A DNA stretch of 58,162 bases from NCBI RefSeq assembly GCF_900142165.1, contig NZ_FQZY01000026.1:1-58162 (forward strand), read 5' to 3'. The stretch comes from Hespellia stercorisuis DSM 15480 (GTDB lineage: Bacteria; Bacillota; Clostridia; Lachnospirales; Lachnospiraceae). Position numbers and translations under genes: made by a program. Below are positions 1 to 8,338 of this stretch, piece after piece; positions within the stretch are counted from its first letter, which is position 1, and every line of letters starts with the position of its first letter. The notes under the pieces are model-generated. The model worked only from the letters and a program-made list of their open reading frames with translations, was not told where the DNA came from and ran no database searches.

Positions 1-242
1 AGGTTCCAAAAACGGTCGATGATATCCCATGTAGAACGTGCAATGGAATCAGGATTAGGATAGTATTTGCGTAAATTTTCAAAAATAAAGTTTTGGTAGT
101 CAGTATGACTGCCACAGTTAACAGGTAACAAAAAATCGCCTCCAATCGAAAAATGTGTACCACCCGCAAACGAACGGTATTTATTAATCAATAGGCGCGA
201 AGCGCCGCATTTTTCGACGAAGTTGTCAAGTATTTTGGGCAA
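1..242 (-). CDS. Unrecognised protein, partial, cut by window edge
   Basis: A minus-strand frame stays open from about 280 to the window edge. The likely start is TTG at 242, giving a protein that begins PKILDNFVEKCG and continues with aromatic-rich, protein-like sequence through about 80 residues. I see no ATG or GTG start and only a poor ribosome site. It partly overlaps, on the opposite strand, the open frame at 188-754. It could be the start of an insertion-sequence or accessory gene that cut into the relaxase gene on its right. I do not recognise a family. Confidence 0.3.
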   Translation of the reverse strand, partial: MPKILDNFVEKCGASRLLINKYRSFAGGTHFSIGGDFLLPVNCGSHTDYQNFIFENLRKYYPNPDSIARSTWDIIDRFWN

Positions 243-754
243 AAAAGTGGGGGATTTTAATAAAAAAGGAATCTGAAAGCCTTGAATTTACTGGCTTAGA
301 GATTCCGAGAGATTATGATATTAGTAAGGAGGCATTGTTAAATGAATTTGAAAGACAAAATGAAATCAGACTCGCCAGAGCCAAAGCTGATAGAGAGCGT
401 GAAAGAGAAGAACAACTCGACAAGTATTATGCAGAAGTCGAATCTGCAATCCAAGGAACTGGAACTGTTGCAGAAGCAGTCGGAAGCACTGAGACAAGTG
501 ACAGAACAGAGAGACCAGTTGCTGATGGAAGGTCGGAAGGAAGACCAGACGAAGATACAACTACTCTCGTCAGAGATATTAGAACTGAAATCAGCGATAA
601 CCGCACTCAGAACCGAACTGTCATCGACACAGAAAATCAATCAATCACTATCGCAGAGCAACGACGAATTGCGGAACAGCAACGGATTGATGCTGAGAAA
701 CGTGCAGAAAGAGTTACAAGAAAAGCTCACAGCCACTCAGGATATTCTCGTTAG
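188..754 (+). pseudogene. C-terminal tail of a relaxase-like gene
   Basis: This frame is open from 188 but has no convincing start. From about 263 the translation reads like the charged, helical end of MobA-type relaxases of Firmicutes: LEIPRDYDISKEALLNEFER followed by a Glu/Arg-rich coiled coil (REREREEQLDKYYAEVE) and a Gln/Arg-rich end. The nuclease part is missing, so this is either the stump of a relaxase gene broken near 250 or a shortened one. Its last roughly 410 bases overlap, in another frame, the start of the next gene. The relaxase identity rests on resemblance of a low-complexity tail and is uncertain. Confidence 0.35.
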
Positions 755-1730
755 CAATAAAAGGGAAGCTGAGATCCGAGAAGCTAACCTTATTGCAGAC
801 TGTAATCTGAAAGTTAGGACTGCTAATGAAAGAGCCAACGAAATAGAGAAGCGTTGTTTCAAAGATAATGTTGCAGCTTCAAAAGCAAGAAAAGCTGGCG
901 AAGCATTCAGGGATGAACACGAAAGGATTTTGAGAGAGCAAACAGAAGAAATTGACAAATTAGCTGAAAATAAAATAGCTACTACCATTGTTTCCTTAAA
1001 ACAAGCCAAGGAGTTAGAAATCAAACATATCCAAAGTATTTGCAAATCATCCATTCAGAAGCATAAAAAATATTATGCTTCTGAATATGTTGCGAAGGAA
1101 ATGTGGCACGTTATAATTTTCATTTTTTGTATTGTCTGGCTTGCTATTCAGGCTGTTTCATCCAATTACTTTAGAAATGAAGCTGTTGTATTTAGTAATT
1201 GGGTAAAGACCTATATGATTGATTCTTTTGATACTGTATCATCATGGGCAACTTCTTCTGCAACTATATCGGGTGGAATTAACCATGAAATCGTTGCTAA
1301 TATACTATATTGGATTATTCTAATAATAGTCGGATTATTCAGTATATTGCTGTTTTATGGTGTTCCAGTTGTGGTTATCATGAGTGGCGGATTTGTCTAC
1401 CTGAGAAATAGTTTATTTGATAAAGCTAACAGATGGGTAATGATTGGTTCAGGCATATTTTTTGTAGCAATGTCATCAGAGATGTTCTATACTCCAAAAA
1501 CAAATCTATTGCTTTTATGGTTGCTTGTTCAGGTCGCTATACCACTGATTCGCTTTGTTATCATTCCATTGATAGGCTCTTTCTTTGATAAGTGGAATAG
1601 CATGGACAGTGATGAACGAAGAAATGTAGGTTGTAATATTATGATGATTATTATCGTAATTGCTGGCTTCGTATTTTTAATATGGAGTATGCAGTCGTGT
1701 TCTGCGGATTTGGCTAAAATGTCACATTAA
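342..1730 (+). CDS. Coiled-coil membrane protein of mobilisation module
   Basis: The protein has 462 residues. The ATG at 342 is preceded by a strong ribosome site (TAAGGAGG at 324-331), which decides the start. Residues 1 to about 250 are hydrophilic and predicted coiled coil (many Glu, Gln, Lys and Leu heptads). The C-terminal half has about five hydrophobic segments (near residues 257-275, 325-350, 368-385, 392-420 and 435-452) and a short Cys-Ser tail. This layout matches membrane proteins that follow relaxase genes in Firmicute mobile elements, possibly the DUF6040 family, which I cannot verify here. The first 137 codons overlap the relaxase-like tail in a different frame. A role in anchoring the transfer apparatus or relaxosome to the membrane is inference from position. 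Confidence 0.7.
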   Translation: MNLKDKMKSDSPEPKLIESVKEKNNSTSIMQKSNLQSKELELLQKQSEALRQVTEQRDQLLMEGRKEDQTKIQLLSSEILELKSAITALRTELSSTQKINQSLSQSNDELRNSNGLMLRNVQKELQEKLTATQDILVSNKREAEIREANLIADCNLKVRTANERANEIEKRCFKDNVAASKARKAGEAFRDEHERILREQTEEIDKLAENKIATTIVSLKQAKELEIKHIQSICKSSIQKHKKYYASEYVAKEMWHVIIFIFCIVWLAIQAVSSNYFRNEAVVFSNWVKTYMIDSFDTVSSWATSSATISGGINHEIVANILYWIILIIVGLFSILLFYGVPVVVIMSGGFVYLRNSLFDKANRWVMIGSGIFFVAMSSEMFYTPKTNLLLLWLLVQVAIPLIRFVIIPLIGSFFDKWNSMDSDERRNVGCNIMMIIIVIAGFVFLIWSMQSCSADLAKMSH

Positions 1731-1769
1731 GCCATTTCCGTAAGTAATTTTTAGAGAAAGTGAGATAAT

Positions 1770-1967
1770 ATGAAAATAAAAATTATTTTCAAAAATGAAT
1801 TAGATGTTAGACCCCTTGCAACTGTAATGGTTGATGTTGAGGATGCAACCGATAGTGAACCCATTAGAACAAAGCTGATTGAATTATTGAATAATGACAA
1901 AATGTGGAAAGGGTTCGGATGTGATGCTGATATCATAGAAATAGAATGTCAGTATGGAGAAGAATAA
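1770..1967 (+). CDS. Small hypothetical protein, 65 aa
   Basis: A short acidic protein (MKIKIIFKNELDVRPLATV at the start) with a usable ribosome site (GAAAGTGAG) upstream of ATG 1770. It lies 39 bases after the coiled-coil membrane gene and may be its operon partner. The alternating hydrophobic pattern of the first 25 residues suggests a small beta-alpha fold. No family is recognised. Confidence 0.5.
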   Translation: MKIKIIFKNELDVRPLATVMVDVEDATDSEPIRTKLIELLNNDKMWKGFGCDADIIEIECQYGEE

Positions 1968-1988
1968 AAAGGCGGTATTTCTACCGCC
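1966..1988 (-). terminator. Rho-independent terminator of the 1996-2445 gene
   Basis: GGCGGTA and TACCGCC form a 7-bp stem with a 4-base loop. On the minus strand the stem is followed by TTTTT. It sits directly after the stop codon of the minus-strand gene at 1996. Confidence 0.75.
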
Positions 1989-1995
1989 CTCATGC

Positions 1996-2445
1996 TTATA
2001 TCTTTTCATAAATAGCAGCACTTGTGTTATTGGCTTTACTGAATGCTGGCTTCCCACTTTTTGTTAAAGCTCTTTTTACATCTGCAAATTCTGGTGATTT
2101 ATTTAGGCGGATATCTTCATTAAGGCTTCTTCCGAGCCTAGCTCTTGTAGCTGCTGGAATGGAATGTGTGCCTGAGACTGTTGTAGCACTGAGATTCTTG
2201 TAATAATCAACATCACGTAGCGTAAATTTATCTCCTGACTTCAAGGTATTTTTGTATCCTATTACAGCTTCTCTAAGCTCCGTATATAAGTCAATATATG
2301 ACTTATCAGGTATGCCGTTAAGTTCATCTTTAAACGACTGAGTAAGAAAATCTGTAATAAATGCTGATGTAGTAATTCCTATTGCTTTAGCTCTAGTGTC
2401 TAAAATCTTTTGTAACTGGTCTTGTAAAAAAATTTGATTTTGCAT
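1996..2445 (-). CDS. Hypothetical protein, DUF1413-like C-terminus
   Basis: The protein has 149 residues. The frame is open to 2571, but ATG 2445 has a strong ribosome site (GAAGGAGA) and is the better start. Residues 1-45 (MQNQIFLQDQLQKILDTRAK onward) look like a helical, ribbon-helix-helix-type DNA-binding region. The C-terminal part has the spaced pattern GDKFTLRDVDYY, RARLGRSLNEDI and a final AAIYEK, which resembles the single-domain DUF1413 proteins common on Firmicute plasmids and elements. It has its own promoter and an upstream palindrome. A regulatory or antitoxin-like role is possible, but no toxin partner is seen next to it. Confidence 0.6.
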   Translation of the reverse strand: MQNQIFLQDQLQKILDTRAKAIGITTSAFITDFLTQSFKDELNGIPDKSYIDLYTELREAVIGYKNTLKSGDKFTLRDVDYYKNLSATTVSGTHSIPAATRARLGRSLNEDIRLNKSPEFADVKRALTKSGKPAFSKANNTSAAIYEKI

Positions 2446-2492
2446 GAGTAAATCTCCTTCTGTAAAAGGTTGTGTGTTATAGGGTTGGGTAT

Positions 2493-2570
2493 ATAATAAC
2501 GCACCCTTTCGTAAAATGCAATAGTTTATTTTAAAATTAATGTATAAGAAACCAAGTGTTTTCTCATACA
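2493..2570 (-). promoter_or_regulatory. Promoter and 30-bp operator-like palindrome
   Basis: Reading on the minus strand, TTGCAT (2516-2521) and TATTAT (2493-2498) are separated by 17 bases and lie upstream of the ATG at 2445. Just upstream of the -35, at 2541-2570, is an imperfect 30-bp palindrome with outer arms TGTAT and ATACA and inner AGAAA and TTTCT. A related half site (TTTTCTCATACA) recurs near 2634. This may be an autoregulatory operator for the 149-residue protein. Confidence 0.5.
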
Positions 2571-2674
2571 CTTATTTTTCACCGATATTAGCCATATACC
2601 TATGCAAATATGTTGTAGAAAATAAACATACCTTTTCTCATACATTACATCAATCGGAACATATCATGATTTGA

Positions 2675-2944
2675 TTAAAATCCTCTTATCTTCATATAAA
2701 TAAAATTATGTAATACTACAGGCTTAGTAATGATTGATAAGACATTGGGATAAAATATTTTATATGGTATATGGTGATTCTGAGACCATTTGGCAATAAC
2801 AAGAGTATTAAACTGATTCTTTTGATAATTGCTTTCAAGATAATTTATTTGCGTTTGCTCCCATTTATTTCTAGCATATAAAACTATTGGGAAGCCGAAC
2901 TTTTGAAAAACGTGTACTGAGATAGTGTTTTCTGGTAAGTACAT
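2675..2944 (-). CDS. Hypothetical protein, 89 aa
   Basis: A small basic, aromatic-rich protein (MYLPENTISVHVFQKFGF at the start) preceded by AAAGGATC at a normal distance from ATG 2944. It is transcribed away from the resolvase gene that starts at 3015. No family is recognised. Its AT-rich codon use matches the element. It may be a real small gene or a chance frame. Confidence 0.4.
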   Translation of the reverse strand: MYLPENTISVHVFQKFGFPIVLYARNKWEQTQINYLESNYQKNQFNTLVIAKWSQNHHIPYKIFYPNVLSIITKPVVLHNFIYMKIRGF

Positions 2945-3014
2945 ATTGATCCTTTCTGCGTATTATAAGCAGATTTACTTAAGTTGATTTTCATTACTAT
3001 AGGAGATGATTATT

Positions 3015-3608
3015 ATGATATACGGGTATTGTAGATGTTCCACTGATGAAACCAAACAAGATATTGCTCGACAGGAAAGAGAACTGATTTCTGTTGGGGT
3101 TGATAAAGCAAACATTTTTACTGAATATGCTCATGGTACTGACAGAAATCGTGTGGAATTTAACCGACTACTTGATTTAATTGTTTCAGGAGATACAATA
3201 GTCGCTACTGAATTGAGCAGAATTACAAGGTCAACAAAAGACCTCATTGATATATTAGAAGTGGCTAAAAATAAGCATATTAAGCTCGTTTTAGGCAGTT
3301 TTATATGTGATTGTTCCTCTGATGAACTTGACCCAATGACGGAGGGTATGCTTAAAATGATGGGTGTCTTTGCAGAAATGGAACGGAATATTATCAGCCA
3401 GCGTGTACGGTCTGGTATGAAGAATGCAAAATCTAAAGGTAAGAAAATCGGTAGACCTGAAACCACAAGCGATAATCTCCCTGAGAAGTTCTGGAAGTAT
3501 TATAAGCTTTATCAGGACAACCAGCTTAATATTGCTGAATTTGCAAGGGTTATGGGGTGTGCAAGGTCTACAATTTATAAATATTTGGCTATCGTGAAAA
3601 TCGTATAG
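3015..3608 (+). CDS. Small serine recombinase (resolvase/invertase)
   Basis: The protein has 197 residues, the usual length for resolvases and DNA invertases. The ATG at 3015 is chosen over 3006 because AGGAG at 3001-3005 leaves no spacing for the earlier one. The N-terminal catalytic domain has YGYCRCST with the nucleophilic Ser at residue 8 and the arginine motif ELSRITRS. The region EMERNIISQRVRSGM is the long E helix, and the last 40 residues form a helix-turn-helix (IAEFARVMGCARSTIYKYL). It probably resolves element multimers or inverts a local segment. It is distinct from the large recombinase at 9.6-11.3 kb that integrates the element. Confidence 0.9.
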   Translation: MIYGYCRCSTDETKQDIARQERELISVGVDKANIFTEYAHGTDRNRVEFNRLLDLIVSGDTIVATELSRITRSTKDLIDILEVAKNKHIKLVLGSFICDCSSDELDPMTEGMLKMMGVFAEMERNIISQRVRSGMKNAKSKGKKIGRPETTSDNLPEKFWKYYKLYQDNQLNIAEFARVMGCARSTIYKYLAIVKIV

Positions 3609-3660
3609 CTTTCCTCATTTATACTTACCAAAGATTCTTCTTTACAGACATAATAATAAG

Positions 3661-3698
3661 TGCACGACTTATGGAAGCTAAAGTCAATAAGTCGTGCA
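3661..3698. repeat. 11-bp inverted repeat beside the resolvase gene
   Basis: TGCACGACTTA at 3661-3671 is repeated exactly, inverted, at 3688-3698 with 16 bases between. No T-run follows on either strand, so it is not a standard terminator. Its place directly after the resolvase gene makes a res-type binding site possible. It could also stop transcription between the convergent genes. Confidence 0.5.
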
Positions 3699-3724
3699 TA
3701 TAGGTTAATCCTAGCATTCTTGCG

Positions 3725-4624
3725 TTATCGCACTCTTGCTCCGTTAAATTCCATTCCCACAAAATCAAATGCTTCGCCATTCTTCTTGTACCATACGCCA
3801 AAATGAATATCATCTTTTACTCCAAACGCATTTTTAGCTGATACTGTTCCGATGATTTTATATTCATCATCACTTCGACCAACTGCCCATGCAAAACTAT
3901 CAAAGTCTGCTGTGTTTGGATAATTCAAATTCTGCTTAACATCTTCAACAGCCAGTATTTGCAATTCATCAAATGTAGCTAAGTCAACTTTTGTTTCTGG
4001 GACGTGAACATCATCGTATGATTTTAAATAACCGCCCTTATCAGCATCATACAAATCTTCATCTAAGAATCCCGCATAGAAAATCTTTCCATTATCAGTA
4101 GTGAAATTGAACCGCCTGTTTCTATCTGTTAATCCATTGGGATAACAAACTACTGAATTTAATCCACTCTGGGCTTCGCCTGTCATATTCTCAATTTCTA
4201 TACTTGTAATTCCTACAGTATTCAAAATTTGCTGAATTTCTGTTGACTGCTCCACACTATAACCAGCTTCCAGTAATGCTTCAATCAGTCCTGTATCAAT
4301 GTCTGCAATGTCTGCAACTTCTGCATTTGTATCACTAACTTTGAATGCTTCCTCATTTTCTTGGCTCACAGTTTCCTCTGTCTTCTCCGTTTTGTTTTCT
4401 TCACTGCTAACAACTTTGTCCGAAGTATCATCAGTGGTAGCTGTTGAAGCATCATTACCACCTGTCAGCATACAAACAACAAATAAAATCACACTAACAA
4501 TACAGGCGATTGCCCATTTATTCTTTGAAGGTTTTTTTCTGAAAAAAGTAATCAGAAAGATAACCAACGTGACAGGAATTGCAATCATTGATAACAATAA
4601 AATCAAACCTATAAGAGCTTCCAT
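3725..4624 (-). CDS. Membrane-anchored hypothetical protein
   Basis: The protein has 299 residues with a good ribosome site (AAAGGAGATGG) before ATG 4624. Two hydrophobic segments lie near residues 4-28 and 37-54, followed by a Ser/Thr/Glu-rich linker (about 55-95) and a soluble C-terminal domain with Tyr- and Asp-rich strands. The second segment ends in CMLTGG, but it is internal and not a classic lipobox. Proteins of this layout are common cargo on Firmicute elements. No function is known to me. Confidence 0.75.
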   Translation of the reverse strand: MEALIGLILLLSMIAIPVTLVIFLITFFRKKPSKNKWAIACIVSVILFVVCMLTGGNDASTATTDDTSDKVVSSEENKTEKTEETVSQENEEAFKVSDTNAEVADIADIDTGLIEALLEAGYSVEQSTEIQQILNTVGITSIEIENMTGEAQSGLNSVVCYPNGLTDRNRRFNFTTDNGKIFYAGFLDEDLYDADKGGYLKSYDDVHVPETKVDLATFDELQILAVEDVKQNLNYPNTADFDSFAWAVGRSDDEYKIIGTVSAKNAFGVKDDIHFGVWYKKNGEAFDFVGMEFNGARVR

Positions 4625-4708
4625 AAAGCCATCTCCTTTACAACAATATTAGTGTTATTTACGACAGCTATCTATTTCCTTTAAAACGGCTATGCGTTTT
4701 ATAACAGC

Positions 4709-7489
4709 TTATTGTTCATTCTGTTTTTCTTGATACATTTTCATAAGTGCCGCAATACATTCTGATTTTGTATTTAACTTCCCCCAAAAACCATATGCTT
4801 GCATAACAGCTCTATCATTTGCAATATGTGCATCTGACAACGGTTTAGGCATTGAATCTGGATTGTATAAATTTGCCAAACTACTATTGGGATATTTAGC
4901 ACGCATATCAAGTATGTTTTGAGCAGTTTTGATTATTTTTTCCTTTTGTTCCTTTGTAGGTGAAGGCCAAGGGAAATTATTATAAAGTGCTGGAGAATAT
5001 CGGTAATCACTCTTCATTCGACCGCACAAAGTCTGAACCCAAGACATATGTATATTTGATTCCAAAACACCAAAAAGATATAAATCGGCATTCATTGCAG
5101 TCATAACAGAATTACTAGCTATAACGTCTTTACTCATAAAACCCATTGGTATATACCTTCTTGCAGATGTTGACGTTTCTGGTATAAGTATATAATCACT
5201 ATCAGGCTGTCGTATTTGCGAAAAGAGATATGGTGTATTTGCCTGTTGCTGAACGGCTACTGTTGGGGATGCAGACCTGATTGCTGATACAATTTTGAAT
5301 CGTTCCTTGATTTCAGGAATATTAATATAGTCACATGGTTCAGCATCGACCAGCCATAAACAATACCGTTTAATGTTATTTATAAAATCTTTAGAACCCA
5401 AATACACCTTTATATATTTGTCCAATTGAGGATATTTTTCGATAAGTTCTTTACGCTCTTCTTCAGATAATATTAGTCCGCCATCATCCCAAGGCTTATT
5501 TCCCTGAGTTAGTTTGGGCATTCCTTCAGGAGCTTTTCCTCTCGATTCAATATAAAAGTCTGGGGCATCAACTAAATATCCATTTATATGATTAACTTCT
5601 TTACAGATGTCATCTTCATAAAGATATTTATGTGGTTCACTTCGTACCCAAAATCCAATGATTACACAATGTACATGGGCAGTATCAGCAGCTTCGCTCT
5701 TCCAATCGAAAGTTCTGTATGCAAAATTTATGTTGATACCACTATTTAATAGATTTTCCCATAAGGGACGTACTTGTTCGCCCTGAGTAATTGAGTTCGT
5801 AGATACAAAAGCCACCTTTATTGATGTACCAAGTATATAATCCGCTGCTTTTTGATACCAACAAGACACATAATCGAGTTTACCTGATTGTTTATCACCA
5901 AATACCAAAGCTTTATCACGTTTCTGTGCATCTGCTTTACTCTTTATAGAGCTACCTACAAATGGTGGATTTCCCATTATATAGTGTAGCGATGTTTTTT
6001 GTATTACATTATTCCAATCAATTTCAATAGCATTTCCTTCTATAATGTTTGCATACGATTTCAAAGGTAAAAAATCGATGCTCATATGAACAACATCTTC
6101 TGTTTCCTTCAACATTTGTGATTCTGCAATCCATAACGCAGTTTTTGCAACAGTAACAGCAAAATCATTTATTTCTATACCATAAAATTGTCCGATTGAA
6201 ACTAGAATAGGGTTGTATTTTTCATCACCAAATGAAATCTGTCCATCTGAAAAAGCTTTCAATGCTTCATTTTCTAGTCTCCTTATAGATAAATATGTTT
6301 CAGTTAAAAAATTACCTGAACCACAAGCTGGGTCGAGAAAATTTATCTTTGATAACTTAACTCTATATTCCTGAAGTCTAGTTTTTCTAATTTTTACAAC
6401 AGTGATATTTTTAATGGATTCAAATTCCTCTCTAAGTTCTGTCAGGAATAATGGGTCAATCACTTTATGAATATTTTCAATGCTGGTATAATGCATACCT
6501 CCAGAACGTCTTGTTTCAGGATTTAAAGTGCTTTCAAATACTGCACCAAAGATAGTGGGACTAATATCATTCCAATCAAAATCAGAGCTTGCTTTTACCA
6601 GTAATAAGTGTTTGATTTCCTCATTAAATGGAGGAATTTCAATCGTCTCATCAGCAAACAATCCACCGTTCACATAAGGGAAAGCTGCCAGAGCAGGATT
6701 ATCTTCTGCAAGATATTTATCTCTATCTTCTATTTTTGTATCAAGTATTTTGAAAAGTTCTACAAGAGCTTTCCTCATTCCTGTTACTGGTATTGGTTCA
6801 AGATAATCATGAAACATCATTTTTGAGCCAAATATTCCAGCATCTTCGGCATATAAACAAAATACCAATCGAACACATAATGCATTAAGACTTTTTAATG
6901 AATTTTCATCAGGATTAATATACTGTGCTAACAATTTATCATATAGTATCCCGACAATTTGTCCAGCCTTTACTGATATTTCCATTTCATGAGATAATTC
7001 TTTTACTTCCTTCTTAAACATGAAATCAAATTGTGAGAGTTTATCTCTAACATCTTCTAGCATAATGGTTATCGGTGGGTCTTGTGGTTTTTTCATATCA
7101 TGAATTTCAAAAGATTTAAAATTACAAGCTACAATCCAGAGTGGAGTTTCATCAGGTAACATCCAATGAGCATAATTCCTACCCTGTTCGAATGGTGTCA
7201 TCATAAGTCCTCCAGATTGTGGTATTTTCTGGTCTAATTCTTTTGAGATACTCTTTTGTTCAATTAATACCCTTGTCTCAGGAATATACACGTCAATAAA
7301 TTTAGTCTGACCATCAATAATTACTCTTTTTTCAAAGATAATTTTTTGTGTCACGTCCTCAACGTCAAGTACGTTTGTAAAAAACTCAATCCAAAATCTC
7401 TGGCTATCACTTTTTTCATCACCAATTCCATGCCAGTCGTTATAAAATTTTGTTGCAGCTTCTCTTTTTTGTGTATCCGTTAATGCCAT
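4709..7489 (-). CDS. MmeI-like type IIL restriction-modification enzyme
   Basis: At 926 residues this matches MmeI-family enzymes, which combine nuclease, adenine methyltransferase and target recognition in one chain. Near the N-terminus, D66 and the E77-Q-K79 motif (LIEQKS) form the D-EXK nuclease signature. SAM-binding motif I is FLDPACGSGNF at about 384-394, followed by FYGIEINDFAV. The catalytic N6-adenine motif NPPF is at about 507-510. Roughly 620-830 would be the target recognition region, followed by the family-typical SPALYNNFPWP. All active-site motifs appear intact, so it should protect the element or exclude foreign DNA. The XRE gene upstream ends 12 bases before it and is probably co-transcribed. 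The recognition site cannot be read from sequence alone. Confidence 0.9.
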   Translation of the reverse strand: MALTDTQKREAATKFYNDWHGIGDEKSDSQRFWIEFFTNVLDVEDVTQKIIFEKRVIIDGQTKFIDVYIPETRVLIEQKSISKELDQKIPQSGGLMMTPFEQGRNYAHWMLPDETPLWIVACNFKSFEIHDMKKPQDPPITIMLEDVRDKLSQFDFMFKKEVKELSHEMEISVKAGQIVGILYDKLLAQYINPDENSLKSLNALCVRLVFCLYAEDAGIFGSKMMFHDYLEPIPVTGMRKALVELFKILDTKIEDRDKYLAEDNPALAAFPYVNGGLFADETIEIPPFNEEIKHLLLVKASSDFDWNDISPTIFGAVFESTLNPETRRSGGMHYTSIENIHKVIDPLFLTELREEFESIKNITVVKIRKTRLQEYRVKLSKINFLDPACGSGNFLTETYLSIRRLENEALKAFSDGQISFGDEKYNPILVSIGQFYGIEINDFAVTVAKTALWIAESQMLKETEDVVHMSIDFLPLKSYANIIEGNAIEIDWNNVIQKTSLHYIMGNPPFVGSSIKSKADAQKRDKALVFGDKQSGKLDYVSCWYQKAADYILGTSIKVAFVSTNSITQGEQVRPLWENLLNSGININFAYRTFDWKSEAADTAHVHCVIIGFWVRSEPHKYLYEDDICKEVNHINGYLVDAPDFYIESRGKAPEGMPKLTQGNKPWDDGGLILSEEERKELIEKYPQLDKYIKVYLGSKDFINNIKRYCLWLVDAEPCDYINIPEIKERFKIVSAIRSASPTVAVQQQANTPYLFSQIRQPDSDYILIPETSTSARRYIPMGFMSKDVIASNSVMTAMNADLYLFGVLESNIHMSWVQTLCGRMKSDYRYSPALYNNFPWPSPTKEQKEKIIKTAQNILDMRAKYPNSSLANLYNPDSMPKPLSDAHIANDRAVMQAYGFWGKLNTKSECIAALMKMYQEKQNEQ

Positions 7490-7501
7490 TACATTACTCT
7501 C

Positions 7502-8122
7502 CTATTCAGTTGTTCCTTTATCATCAAGCTTCTCAAGTTTCTCTTGTAATTCAGCAATCGTACTCTCTATTCGTTTCTTTTGAAACATTTTTGCTGTTCT
7601 ATCTGTAAGAGCTTTTGGAAATGTTCTTTCCCAATTATGATATTCTGCTAAAATAGCTTCCTTTTCTTCGGGAGTAGCAATTTCTAAACGAGTTTTTATT
7701 GTCTCACGCTCGTCATACCACTCTTTCAAATAATCATTCATAGTACCAGTGAAGCCATTACCAAACTGTATTGAATACTTAGCGCCTTCTTTTTTTACCT
7801 CTAATTCATATAAGTCTTCCATTTCAAAGAACGCAAACATAGCACCAATGTAATTAGATACCACTGGGTCCATTAAAGCTATGGTCTCCACACCAAGCAC
7901 ATAAGCAATTTGTTTTAACATATCAAACTTGGGCTTCCTAGCACCATTCTCATATTTCTGTATTCTATCAGCAGTTAATCCCAATGCTTGTCCTAATTCA
8001 GCCTGAGACATGCCTTTTTCTGTTCTTATCGCACGGATTCTTCGCCCAATGCGTTCAGCAGAAGTTTCTTCATTAAAATCAGCTGCATCCTGACCAAAGG
8101 GATTGTGTACCATCAATGCCAT
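7502..8122 (-). CDS. XRE-family regulator, likely RM or element controller
   Basis: The protein has 206 residues. ATG 8122 is chosen because GAGGTG precedes it by 6 bases. The frame extends further upstream, but those starts have poor ribosome sites. An XRE helix-turn-helix covers about residues 25-80 (IRTEKGMSQAELGQALGLTA, then RIQKYENGARKP). A longer C-terminal region ends in a Lys/Glu coiled coil. It lies 12 bases upstream of the MmeI-like gene, as a controller protein would, but is more than twice the size of classic C proteins. It is divergent from the excisionase-like gene, and the shared intergenic region carries a repeated AAAGCAC motif that it could bind. Confidence 0.85.
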   Translation of the reverse strand: MALMVHNPFGQDAADFNEETSAERIGRRIRAIRTEKGMSQAELGQALGLTADRIQKYENGARKPKFDMLKQIAYVLGVETIALMDPVVSNYIGAMFAFFEMEDLYELEVKKEGAKYSIQFGNGFTGTMNDYLKEWYDERETIKTRLEIATPEEKEAILAEYHNWERTFPKALTDRTAKMFQKKRIESTIAELQEKLEKLDDKGTTE

Positions 8123-8200
8123 ATCCATCACCTCAAATATCATTCTATTTGTATATAAAACCATGCTCATCATACCACAAAATCCAAAAGAAATATATAT

Positions 8201-8321
8201 TTAAAGCACATATAAGTAATTTAAAAGCACTTATTTTTTGCATAAAGCACAATTTTGTGCTTGCAAAGTCCATAAAAAGATGTATAATATATTTAAAGCA
8301 CATATATGTACTTTAAAGCAC
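8201..8321. promoter_or_regulatory. AAAGCAC repeat array, likely operator region
   Basis: The divergent intergenic region contains the motif (T)AAAGCAC at about 8203, 8224, 8244, 8294 and 8314, plus one inverted copy. At 8245-8262 two copies form a perfect palindrome with 8-bp arms (AAGCACAA, 2-base spacer, TTGTGCTT). That palindrome touches the -35 of the rightward promoter. The XRE regulator encoded on the left is the obvious candidate ligand. Confidence 0.6.
8261..8288 (+). promoter_or_regulatory. Promoter of the integration operon
   Basis: TTGCAA (8261-8266) and a consensus TATAAT (8283-8288) are 16 bases apart. The start of transcription would fall near 8295, ahead of the excisionase-like gene at 8339. 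The -35 overlaps the AAAGCAC palindrome, so binding there should repress. Confidence 0.7.
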
Positions 8322-8338
8322 AACGAAAGGAGAACGAT

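Noticed and set aside
3625-3813. A 62-codon minus-strand frame after the lipoprotein-like gene
   Set aside because: It overlaps the end of the 3725-4624 gene in another frame and spans the inverted repeat. There is no ribosome site.
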